64,000 bases of DNA from Hypholoma sublateritium FD-334 SS-4 (Eukaryota; Basidiomycota; Agaricomycetes; Agaricales; Strophariaceae). Below the pieces are notes generated by a model. It made no database searches and was not told the DNA's origin. It saw only the letters and a program-made list of their open reading frames with translations. Location of the stretch: NCBI GenBank assembly GCA_000827495.1, contig KN817594.1, positions 124,001 through 188,000 on the forward strand. Direction: 5' to 3'. Positions 1 to 11,500 of the stretch are shown here, piece after piece. Made by a program: the position numbers and the translations under genes. How positions within the stretch are numbered: the first letter of the stretch is position 1; each line of letters begins with the position of its first letter.

Positions 1-197
1 TGTCAAGGAAATCCCACAGCAATACCTGTCCCAAATTATGAGGTCATGTTATGCAGGCATTAAATATCACGAGTAGGACTGACCCCCAATGATCCTACCA
101 GGACGTATGTAGACACCGAAGTCTGATAAGCCTGCTCTGGGGTGAGAAACGCCAACGGCGTGTTGGGGTTGAGGATGGGCATAGTCGTATTAGCCAT
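1..197 (-). CDS. 7TM-family membrane protein, 5' part only (window edge)
   Basis: The minus strand from the ATG at 197 encodes about 38 residues with the family signature NPNTPLAFLTPEQAYQTS and a hydrophobic stretch ending VLVGSLG. A probable intron follows (GTCAGT donor, acceptor near 26), and the next exon begins VLLWDFLD before the sequence ends. The same two-exon start, with the intron at the same place, occurs in the complete copies at 30.7, 33.6 and 60.7 kb. Those copies look like basidiomycete multi-pass membrane proteins resembling DUF6533-type proteins; that family name is inferred. The function is unknown and most of the gene lies outside the window. Confidence 0.7.
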
Positions 198-2903
198 GGT
201 GTTGGCGTTTTCCGTGATAAACCCTCGCACTGGTCTCGGAAGGCAAGGTATGAGGCGAAATCTGCTGAAACTGTCTTGTTAAGTAGTCGTGAAATGCCTA
301 CTAATCTAAGCTGTATATTCGGACATCCCTTCTTCAAAGCTATCTCAATGTCACTGTCTGATGATCATGCTGCCCTTTCTTGATCTATATTTAAATAAAT
401 ATGATAGGCCCCCATCGAATCCGCAAAGCACCGTCTGGCCAATTGTTCTGCGTCAGAAATTCAGGCCTTCTGTATATACAAAAACGCCTGGAATATCGTC
501 CGGAAATTGAGAATAGTATGGCATGTTCACGATAACTTCAATAAATCTTGGCTGGACCACAATTATATGGGTAGACAGGGGTGAGTATGTAGTGGGCGTC
601 TGTATTGAAGGTCTCGACGCCTAAATGTAGATCTGAAAATCACGGAACCGCGGTGATGAGGCACAAGAAATCCGTCACGCCGCGTGTCGACCGAGCGTCT
701 ATTATTGGCCATGGCAGGGTTAGGAGGCCACGTCTGGACGCCTCTGCATAAAAGCTGGAATAGCGATACTATATTCAGCGCTACAAAACGCGGCATGATA
801 GATCACATCACAGAGACCTGATACTTGACCTTTGCAGCCCCAATTAGCCCCAAATATACACGATATTTACAGATTCTGACAGGCACATGAGACCACCTCT
901 CGGATTACAAGACGAGAAAGGCAAACGGCCAGAATTGCCAGCGTAGTCATGTTTCAGAAACAGACGGTGTATTCTGGACTCCACATAAGGGGAGTCTTGT
1001 CCATCCAGCACAGAGTTAGGCCGGCGTGTTTCGAACAAACGCTACAGTCTGATTCGCACCCGTAAGTTGCTAGTCCCTCTTCTAATTGCTTTCATCACCG
1101 TATTTGAGATCTCTCCAAACCTTCGGTGATGCAGCACCGCCTGGTGCTTTTTTCTGCTAGCAGTGCCAACAGACGTGAGGTCTAGATCGGCCAGGCTCTG
1201 CAGAGACCTAGGCATTGTATTCTTCTCAAATACAGTAGAGTCAGGGGCTACATTCAAGGACTGGTAGATCAGTATATTCCACAAAAATTCGTGCATGGTG
1301 ATTTGTCTCATTCTAGCCATCCTGCAGCGTCATAGTCTGAGTGCAGGCGGGGATGTGACGACCAGTGCCGTAGTTGAGCTGATGTGCGAGTTCTGAGCTA
1401 ATAACACGACATGGCGACGGAAACCAGCAGGTGACGGGCCAGGGATGAAAAGAACAGGGATCAGCACCGTTCCCGCTGATATCCAAGCGACAGAACAGAT
1501 GTTATTAGTTCAGAGCAGTTATTTAATAAGCGCACAGAATATAGCCGCAAGCTGTCGGCTTATAGAGAAAGAAATGCAAATTGCGTATCTAGGTGTGGCA
1601 AATTTAGTGCGGTGTTCTCACTAGACGTACGCTAGATGATGGGCGGTTCGAGAGAGCTTGCGGGTGAGCAGAAGTTGTACCTAGGCCATTGAGACATTTC
1701 CAGGGCATAACGAGGGACAAGTAGGCTCATGAGAAGTCCCATTCAGATGCTGGCGGCGTGTTTATCGTCAGCAGAACCAGAGCAGAAAGCCTGCAGGATG
1801 CCTCCACCGGAATGAGGTACACTCGTGAGGCGCAGAGGCCCAATATTGTAGTCAAGCAGATCCACCAGCACCCGTGGCCTGCCACAGAGAGTCGATATAT
1901 CGATGTTGTCGACGAAGACGATATAGGAAAGGAAATGGAGACCGCTGGTTTCCAAGGGTGTTATTTGGCCGTTCCAGATAGAAAGGTGATAAATCCAAAA
2001 GGTAGGGCGCTCGCATTGAGAAAGGCTATATAGATGCAGAATAGGAACCACTGAATCGGAGGGGAAATGTAGATTTGCTAGTACCTGGCAGCTGCGCTTT
2101 GAACATAGTTTCAAGGACAGCAACAGGTAGGGGAGGTTTGACATCACGGATATGCACTGTAATTGCGCGATGACTCGACGAGTTAACTTGCAGGCAGTCC
2201 TTGCGGTGGTTGGTGAAGATCCGAGTCGTTGAACAATTTATGTGAGTTCAACGTTCAACATGGGACGACGGACGTGGTTGATCCCAAACACCGGCTATTC
2301 CCGATCGAGTGATGTACTTGATCTTCATGAATTCCCAATGACAATCCACCTCTAATCTCGGCAGTATAATAATGAGACTGATGATAAGAGATCACAATAA
2401 ATAGGCGCTCATAAACATTGTCGCTGATAGGCAATTAGACTAACTCGGAGAGCTCCGTCAAGTGTTCTCAACAGAAACGGCTTGAATTTTTTTTAAATGA
2501 CACGGTGGCAGAATAGTAAATACTTGCCTGGATTTATCCAGCAGGAAGAAAGCGGGACCCGATTTCGTTTCCTGCACTGCCAGTGAAGGAGAAGAAATAA
2601 ATGAGACGAGCTTTTTACAGCCAAAGTAAACCATTCAAACAACCGAGCTGTATAGCGGGTTGCATACAGACAGAAAGGAGTTACAACATTAAGCAAGCGG
2701 TAATAATACAAGAGAGGTGTCCGTTGAAGTTGAGATGATGTTGTGGGTGGGTGAGAAGACCAAGAAAATGTCCCCGGAGAAATCGGAGATTGATACAAAA
2801 TTGAATATTCCCATGTCGGGCAGGATGTGTGTATATTCCTCGACATGTCCCGGTTTTGGAGCGGGGACCCTTGATAGGTTAATATTGTTGGTACGACTGG
2901 GAG
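198..2903. other. Stretch without a supported gene
   Basis: Moderate GC. The open frames are short (up to 134 codons at 1743-2147, minus) and show no recognisable motif or consistent intron-joined reading. If the Bud6-like gene to the right once had a longer C-terminal part, it should lie here. No actin-binding or coiled-coil Bud6 segment was seen. Confidence 0.5.
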
Positions 2904-3505
2904 TTAGGGCAAATCTAGAGACGACCGAGAACCGTCAAATCGGCGAGTCACAGCTTGCCATTGTTCCTGGCGGCTTTGAAGCCCTCTGAGAAGTTTGAAT
3001 ATCACTTTGCGGAGGTCAGGCATGAATGCCGTGAGCACCTCGGGTGATGGATCTTCGGAAAGGCATTGCTCCAATACAGTTCGTAGTTCATTGGGTATTT
3101 CAAGTATATCACTGGTGAATTATTTAATTTGGGACGCAACAAACGAGGAACAGAGTATATCGAGAGAGAGACGTACGTCAGGTCAATGCGGTGCTGAGAG
3201 AACGCGGTGATGGTCGCGTTGAATTCGTGCCCGATCTGAACATAGAGGTCGCTGACGTCGCTTTCAGTCGCCTTTTCCGTGCTCCAGAGTCTCAAAACCT
3301 CCTGCAGGCGTTTTGTCGAAGATAGGAGGCTGTGGACGGCTCGAGGGACGTTTCCAATATCTGCCTACAATGTTTGAGTATCCAAGAACCAGATCGACGC
3401 ACATAAACGTACTGGAGGCTGTATCTGCATCAAGGGCTGCCCCACTTGCTCGGCCACATTGTCAGAATTCGATGAATACGAGGAACGTTGATAGTAGTTG
3501 CTCAT
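2904..3505 (-). CDS. Bud6/Aip3 N-terminal-domain protein, short form
   Basis: Three exons read cleanly: 3505-3413, 3364 to about 3170, and about 3110 to the TAA at 2904. The introns have GTACGT donors and TAG/CAG acceptors. The joined protein is about 170 residues. After a Ser/Tyr/Gln-rich start it carries the pattern LWSTEKATESDVSDLYVQIG, then PNELRTVLEQCLSEDPSPE and a closing LRKVIFKLLRGLQ. This matches the conserved N-terminal region of Bud6/Aip3, the yeast polarisome protein that binds actin and formins. Full-length Bud6 is several hundred residues longer and ends in coiled coil. Here translation stops soon after the domain, so this is either a stand-alone paralogue or a truncated gene. 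It is divergent from the Notchless gene, with 464 bp between the two start codons. Confidence 0.65.
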
Positions 3506-3969
3506 TGAGACTTGGTGGTAGATATTATAGGTCGAATGCAAGATGGAGGGGGAAGGAATAGTGAAGAGGGCCAATTTGTGGACTCAGGTCGACATGGGCG
3601 CTGAAAGTGACGGTTGGGCTGTGTCGGGCCGTTGCCAAGCGAAGATGATCAGAGCAAGATCAGGCCCGGGGCGCATGAATCAGTGATGATGACATGGTAG
3701 AAATCAATTATTGGGTAGAGTCAACAGCAAAAATATTCCAAAAATATATAGAAATCAAGTAGAACCATACAATTCACTGGATCTCTCATCGAATAGTTCT
3801 GCTCATTTGTGACGAAGAAGTCTACAAATTTTGTAACTGCAATGAGCACAAGTAACCGTGAGAACAATTTTAATAATTGTTAGTCACGTGAAGCATACGA
3901 AATTAGCTATCACTTTTTTTCAACGCCAACGTCGAGCATCGAGATCAATACTATAGCTAAGAACCTACG
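3506..3969. promoter_or_regulatory. Divergent intergenic region
   Basis: These 464 bp separate the Bud6-like start (minus) from the Notchless start (plus), so both 5' regions must lie here. The part nearest the Notchless ATG is AT-rich and has a pyrimidine run (CACTTTTTTTC near 3911). No firm TATA or binding site can be assigned. Confidence 0.4.
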
Positions 3970-5998
3970 ATGGCGACACTACTACCGCCTCCTAAACGCC
4001 AGAAAATATACCATGGAAATACAGCACCAGAACCAGAGAGTGCTGCACCCACATCAAACATCGTTGTCCAGTTCGTCTCCGAAGAAGATGGGAGCCCATT
4101 AGCACCCGCCGTCCAGATACCCGCAAACGTCTCGCGAGAAGGGCTAGAGGCCTTAGTGAATAAGCTCAGTAATCAGGTGAGAATCTTGTTCTCAGTTATT
4201 TGTTCTTTTCATGAATTTATACCAGAGCTAATAGATTATCTCAGTCAGATGATCCCGTACCGTTCTCGTTCCATGTCAAGCTTCCTGAGGATAAAGACGC
4301 TCTACCGGGAGCACCCACCCAAGTGGTGATCGCTAAATCTATCGAAGCGGACGTATTGGGGCACCCAACGGGAGATTTTACACCTGAAGATACGATCGTG
4401 GTACACTGCTCCCCGCAGAGCGTTTTCCGTGTGCGGCCTGCAACAAGATGTTCATCGACGCTTTCAGGTGGAGAATACATTTCATTAGAAGAGTTATTAT
4501 ACTCAATATAAATTTCATAGGTCATACTTCACCGATTCTCTGTGCAGCATTCTCTCCCACAGGCAATCTGTTGGCTACAGGGTCGGGAGACACAAACGCG
4601 CGTCTTTGGGATCTCAACACAGAAACGCCGTCTCATGTACTATCAGGGCACAAAGGATGGGTACTATGTGTCGAGTGGGAGGCTATGGAACGTAAACTGG
4701 CTACCGGTGGGCACGATGGACAGGTGAGTTTTCAACTTTCTCTAAATTATACGTACGAATCTCTCATTCCATTTTATTTTATAGGTCAGACTATGGGATC
4801 CTAAAACCGGGAAAGCAATTGGGGATGCGTTGAAGGGTCATACAAAACATATCATGGCTCTTGCTTGGGAGCCTATCCATCTGTACGTTTACGCAAATTC
4901 TGGATTCAGACTGCCCTTAAAACCGGTCGATCTTAGAAACCCTACCACACCTCGCCTGGCCTCTTCGTCGAAGGATGGTACCGTCCGCGTGTGGTCAACG
5001 GCGACGCGCCGGGCGGAGTACACCCTTGGTGGCCATACCGCCAGCGTAAATGTCGTGAAGTGGGGAGGAAGTGGCGGAAAGAAGGGCGTGTTATACACAG
5101 CGAGTAGCGACTGTACTGTTCGCATATGGGACGCGGAAACTGTCAGTATTATCCATTAAAATGGACGTGCAGAGACTGATTTCTCTTTGTTCACAGGGCC
5201 GCCCTCTGCATACCTTGAAAGAGCACGCGCACTGGGTGACCACTCTAACACTAAACACGGATTTCGTCCTTCGCACAGGTCCCTTTGATCATACGAACAG
5301 AAAAGCGGTTTCAGATGAAGAAGGTATATCCTTTTCTCTCAGCGGAATCGAACTCGACTCACGCCTGCGTTCTAGCACAACGGTTCGCCCAGGAGCGATA
5401 TGACAACCTACTGCGTACAACGCCCGAACTTCTGATATCAGGCTCAGACGACCATACCCTCTTCTTGTGGTCCCCCTTCCCTTCATCCTCGCCGGCGAGC
5501 GTAGGAGACGCGCCCAAATCTGTTACGAAGCCTGTCGCGCGCCTTACCGGCCACCAGAGGCAAATATCGCATGTCGTCTTCTCGCCCGACGGAAAATTAG
5601 TCGCGTCCGCAGCTTGGGACAATAGCGTACGGCTATGGGAGGGTCGGACCGGAAAGTTTGTCGCCACTCTGCGTGGCCATGTCGGTGCGGTGTACCGTCT
5701 CGCTTGGAGTGCAGATTCTAGGCTCCTCATCAGCGCCAGCAAAGACAGCACGCTGAAGGTATGTTTTTCCGCTATATCTCGTCGAGATGTGATTATCGAA
5801 TAATAAATCTACCACAGATCTGGGATCTGAAAACATACAAAATCAAAAGCGATCTGCCTGGTCATACCGACGAAGTCTACTGTGTCGATTTCGTTGCTGA
5901 TAAAGTGGTCAGTGGCGGACGGGACAAAACAGTGAAAATGTATGTCAAAATTGGTTGCCCTCACACCGCACTAACTAGTTTGTAGATGGAAAAATTAG
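3970..5998 (+). CDS. RSA4: Notchless/Rsa4 WD40 ribosome-assembly factor
   Basis: The protein starts MATLLPPPKRQK and has an N-terminal NLE domain (VQFVSEEDGSPLAP), then WD40 repeats in succession. Repeat landmarks are GHTSPILCAAFSPTGN, GHKGWVLCVEW, GHTKHIMALAWEP, GGHTASVNVVKW, GHQRQISHVVFSPDGK, GHVGAVYRLAWSAD and GHTDEVYCVDF. Coding exons are separated by short introns. The last intron, 5940-5985, restores the family ending TVKIWKN before TAG at 5996-5998. In yeast, Rsa4 docks on pre-60S particles and its NLE domain is pulled by the AAA ATPase Mdn1/Rea1 to release assembly factors in the nucleolus and nucleoplasm. Length and domain order agree with the family, and no break was seen. Confidence 0.93.
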
Positions 5999-8900
5999 AC
6001 ATCCTGTATATTTCCTTTGTTTAATCAGGCTCCAGTATTATCCAGCGATGGGATGTTCCACACCGCATTCACCCAGTTGCCATGGTCAGAGGTGTAGGTG
6101 GCGTAGCATGTTTAATTTGCTTTCGTCATTCGAGGCTAGATTTCCTATGCACTTCAGACCAGATATATGTATGTAGACTAGGTCGTCGCCAAGGCCCGTG
6201 AAGATCCCGCGATGGGCTCGTGTGTTGCACTGACCGCGTGCGGTGATAGTGGCGGCAACCTGGGTAATAGAAGTTCTCACATCTAATTCACTGCGGCGAT
6301 GGTTCAAGCGATACATAGGTGTGTGAAGCTGAGCAAGTTTTTTCTTGGGATTTGCACCAACGGGTCAACATGCTGGCAAGGCAACCAGCTCACAACGAGA
6401 TAGTAGACAATGCAACACGGGCGCCCATCCTGCCCAACGGCGTGTCTCCTCTGAGTTGATCTTCACTAGTCTCCACTGGCACTACACCACCACGAAGGCA
6501 ACGGAATTGCCAACATATAGATGGTTTTCCCACCGAGGCCCTAATCCGCGATCATCGTCGTTGCGACGGGCCTGCAGACTCCCTTGGAGCAAGCGGGCGA
6601 TCATTGGGAAGTCCCAGATGGGCAAGTTCAATTGGAGCTGAACACAATACACCGAGCAGGAGGAGCCCCAAGCAACCGATATCCAGCCTGAGAGTACAAC
6701 GGTCGACAAATTTAGGCCTAGTGTGAGATATCGCCCTTTTACGCAGCAAACCATGTTTGTAAGAATAGCCGTAGAAGCCTCGTTGGAGCGTCAGAGCGGA
6801 CGTAATCATGCCCCACTGACCTGCCCAATCTCCAGCTCCGTTGGGGCCGCCTCCTGTGACCGAGTGTTTGGGAGGATGGGCAAATCCTTTTCTTCGTGGT
6901 TCCCAAGGGCGGCATCATAGGCCTCATGTACCTCGCCTCATGTTGTAACCGCCTCAACCGTGACTATCTTAACCATGAGTGAGAGCGCAGCAGGATGGCT
7001 TTTTCCCATGTTCTCCCGATGGAAAGTACAACGTCGCCTCGCCAGAGCAAGGAATAGAGTATCGCCAAGATGATGAGTGCACGCTCGGAGATTATTACGA
7101 CGGGAAACACTTGGCCTCGGCCAAGTCTCGGTTGTTGAAGAAACGTGTGTATCGGCGAGTACAAATATGACCGTGTGTAAGGGTGCGTGAGGGGCGCGAC
7201 ACAGGGAGCCCGTAAAGCAGAGAGAATGCTGACACGCCAGTGCCCACCTACCTGAGAGGACGACAATCTCTCAGGGCTTACGGTACAGAGGTAGACGCAA
7301 GGGTGGACGAGGGGTCCACGAGTGTGCACATCGTCTTCTTGTGTACATATTGGAAGTGGCCACAGGTCTTCGCGACGAGATATACACATATCCAGTGACC
7401 TAGAAGTCCCTGAATGAACCTAGATCCCAGGGTACACGGCTGCATGTGAGAATGGGCGGAGATTCGCCTTTCAATGGGAATAACGAAGAGCGAGGAGCAA
7501 TGCTGCTTCCGTGCGGGAGCATCCCTTAGTTCCGATGCATATATGACATCTGAATCTCCTGAGTATTCGAACGCACCCATGTCTCTTATTGAAACAAGTT
7601 TTTATTAGTTGAAGCGGCGTGTGTAAATTTTGATAATGACACCTACAGCTTTGTCGCGAAGGTATGCGACGCTCAGGTGCGACTCATGCATTCCATATGT
7701 TAGTGAAGGAAATAGAGACAGTTGCATGTAAAAAAAGCGTGAGAGGTTGCTCTACCAGCATGATAGCGCGATGTTCTTCCTGGGAGGAACGTGGTACAGG
7801 GTAATGTTCTTTGTGAAGGACAGCCTGGCGTTCTTGCTGACCGTGATATCGAAAGGAACATCCGAAATCTCGTTTCAAATTGGATCACTGGGACGCAGTG
7901 GGGCCTAACATATAATCAGGGAAGAGGCGACGGCGACTACATGAATGACTGCGGTTAGTTAGGACCACGGCGAGTGGAGAAGTAAAATTGTCGGATAGGA
8001 GTGTCATAGGACGAACTTAGCGACAGCATGAGAAAACAGGTGCGGGTGATATTTTAAAACCTGGACAATGAGTTTGGACTGCGTCGAATCGACTCCTTTG
8101 AGGTACTCATTCATGAAGTATAAGGAAAGACGTGGAAGCGATTGGGAGCGTGTACCTGTATAATTAGCTCATCTGTGGTCTGAGCTGGCGAGGAGTTCGG
8201 ACCATGGGAGTAGTAATTTGAAAGGGATGACTGTGCGACTCGCCTTCTGACAGATTACAAACATCACATACAAGTCCTCTCACAAGATGTGAAGCTTAGC
8301 TTGAAATTTGAGGCCGAAGTCGCAGTTTTCAAGAGACAAGTCGCCGGGCTTGTGGACGGTTGAAAGAGTTGTTGAAACAGATGATGCCCTAGAAAGCCGC
8401 GTCGGCCGGCTAGTAAGTAATCGGCCGGCGATCATTCAAAACACCTGCCTCGGCTTCTAGGAAACTCCCCAAATAGGTTGATTGAGTGATGGCGCTGACA
8501 AAGCATGTACGTGAGTGCAATTCACCGTCGTTCGGTTTATCCGACAACTTTATCGCTTCGTCCAGGCTTCGTCGTTGCTTCGTCGCAGCGGCTTATACTT
8601 AGATGGGAATGGAAGATTTCTTGAAGGGCATGCGGCTTTCTTTAAGTCTGGCTTCCTCAAATGATACTACTAGCTTCAAGCCAGCCTAGCGGTAAAGGCG
8701 AACATAAATGTTCTTCATCACTCGGCGCTGCGGTTCATAATAACTACGGCGTCAATTTTGGCTATCTTATCTAGATTTATGAAGAAAGACTTGGGACATA
8801 TCAGTTAGAGAGACAAACATATGTTGAGCTAAATATGTAGGCGATTTTTGTGTGAGATCAAGCTGAGGTCACTGAAGAGGTTCAAAGGTTGGCCTACATT

Positions 8901-11500
8901 GAACTAGGCCATCGATGATCGTAGTACAGAAAAACAAAGATGACGACTGGATAATGACCTGAGCAGATAACGACATAACCGCTTCTTTTCCCCGGACCGT
9001 TATTCGATCATGATCACCAACCGGAACGGCGAGCGAAGCCTGCCAATTGAGTTTGTTTTGATGGTTACGTTAGGGATCGGAATAATCTAATCGTTGTCTG
9101 TATTCGGAAAATCTCTTATCTGTACAGCATAGGGCCGGGGGTTAGGGTACTTGCAGCTGTTGCACCAATACGCAAAACCCAGTATAAAAACGACAGCGGA
9201 CCTTCTATTGTAGGAGACACCAACCGGGAGACACGCTTTCAGGCGATCCATTTATTTGGTCCCTGGCCCCGTCGGCGGCCGTTAATTCGTACAAAGCTAT
9301 TGATAATAGTGTGAGTACGGGTTTACATCTGCACGGGGCCCCAGGAGAGCCATACATCTACTTGATAAATCACTCCAGGCTAGGTTACCGCCAGCTTCAC
9401 TCCCATCTACGGCAAATTTACCTGTGTGATACATTATTCCTTTCAATTCCGGTTTGGAATTACCCCCACGCCCGTCAGTGGGCCTGCAACAATCAGGTGT
9501 GTGTATTTACTATCTGTTGACGGAACAGTGAAAACGGCTGGTGGACTTTCCGGAGAGCCACTGCATCTTTCTGTCTCAGCCACCATCATCGTTGCGCGAG
9601 GTTTACAAGGGGCTGACTAGGGCTGACTGTAACACTGTATGAAAGTATACGACGGAGTCGCAACAATCACACAGGCCGTGTGAGCGACACCGTCTGCCAG
9701 AATAGCCTGGGTTGGTCTGGGTAGAAAGAATACTCTTCCCTCCATCTAATTTGAGGCTCAACAGTGCGAACGACTCGGCGCTGTTGTGTTTATTCTGAGG
9801 TGAGAAAATACGCACAGACATTTGGAGTGTGCATCATCTATGAGCTACCCAACTGTCCCATGTCACCGTGAAGCGAGACAGGAAATACTGGCCGTTTCCA
9901 CGCAGACACCGCCTAGGCAGAGAATTCTTCTCAAAAACTGACACGAACTGTTGATCATGAAGACACGAGACCCTGCAGTATGTATTACCGGAGCATGATA
10001 TCTGAAGCTGATGTGGCCTGCTGGCACCATGGGAAGAATCCGATGTTCGTTGGGCTGGGTAAAACACGGTCTGGAAGTATCTCGGAGAGATATAAACATA
10101 TTGGACTAAGTCCACTGTACTGGCCTGACACAAGTAATACGTCGCAGGAATACATATTTATCTATAACAGGACACAAGACAATTTCCGTTCCTTCAACAT
10201 CGTTTCATTCCATGAAGCACTGGTACGGACACATTAATTCCCTCTAAGTGAATGATCCGTCTTGTCTGGAACTTCATAGCAGCCTTTCCTCCAATGTGGG
10301 AGTAAGGATGCTTAGATGTTGCCCAAAGAGATAGATGCATTCTTAATGCAGTATGCTACCGCGCTATGTTGCCTGTGGCACAAATGTCGGTGCCGACGTG
10401 AGAGCCACTGCTTGTCTGCGTGAGAGAATGCGAGAGGGTCGGTATTCGCTCAATCCTCTGATCCATACATCTGGAGATCGCACCCGCGGAATGTACTTGA
10501 CAAGGCCAGACCTGGGAGAGGAGCCTTTATAATTTGACTGCGTCTCACATGTCTGAGGCATGCATTGACAAGTAAGTACCTACTACCTCGCGCCATCCCG
10601 CTTGTCGGATCACGACTCGTAGAAACGAAACGGAAGAAAAGCTCGCAGAAAACCTATGAGCGTACAAAATATGCTGCGACGGCGCGGCCATAAAACAAGC
10701 AGGATATCCCATGGAGGAAGGCGCATCTCGAGGCGCTCGCACGGACTTTTGACGGATATCGTGATAATGATACAATCCATCTGACAAAGATCACTGCTGC
10801 TTGGGAAATATGTGGGAGATATGTATAGGAGAAATGTCTTGGAAAAAAAACTTAAAAAATGAGTACAACGCCATCACTTGGCGCTGCGCGCAAGGGAGGT
10901 GAATGGCTTGGAGGGTTCCGGGTTGTTTTCCATGCACACGAACAGTTGACAATTTGCTCTCGTTGCTGCCACCCTGACGTCCACCTACTTCCCAGATCAG
11001 CATTCCAAGTCCATCCCGCACCACGGGATGATTCCACTGCCTTCTAGTAGCCCAATGCGATTTAATACATGTATTCCCCGCATTGCATCCCCAGGCGATT
11101 CAGGTGATACATGATGAGGCTGATGGGCATCCTATTAAGTCCCCGTTCTTCGGCGGCCCAGCATCCCTGGATGCTCATTCCGTTCAGGCTATTTGGGACG
11201 ATCATGAAATCGATGCCGCAGCTTGCTGCATCACCTCGCATGACGCCAATTGGAGCTCGAGCGTAGTCAAAGCTCGAGCCGGATTGATGATCCACACTGA
11301 GGCGATACGCTGATACATGTTCCTGCTCTGGCTGCGGCTTGCAAATCTAAGCCGAGAGGCGCGAGGTGGCGCCAATTTATCGCGCATTGGGCAGCACCAC
11401 CAGCACCCCGTTGGGAATGGGGTTCCAAACTGGCCAATGTAATTTTGAATGCTAGTAGCCGCCGTTCTTCGGCTGATGTTGTGGAGATATTTTCGGGAGT
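5999..11500. other. Gene-poor stretch
   Basis: No open frame longer than about 140 codons and no recognisable domain was found in any frame. The sequence is of ordinary composition with frequent stops. Short local repetition (GCTTCGTC four times near 8545-8580; CGGCCGG palindromes near 8405 and 8431) is not clearly part of an element. No reverse transcriptase or transposase motif was found. Confidence 0.5.

Noticed and set aside
5999..10900. Decayed retrotransposon
   Set aside because: No reverse transcriptase, integrase or long terminal repeat pair could be found by eye, so I do not claim one.
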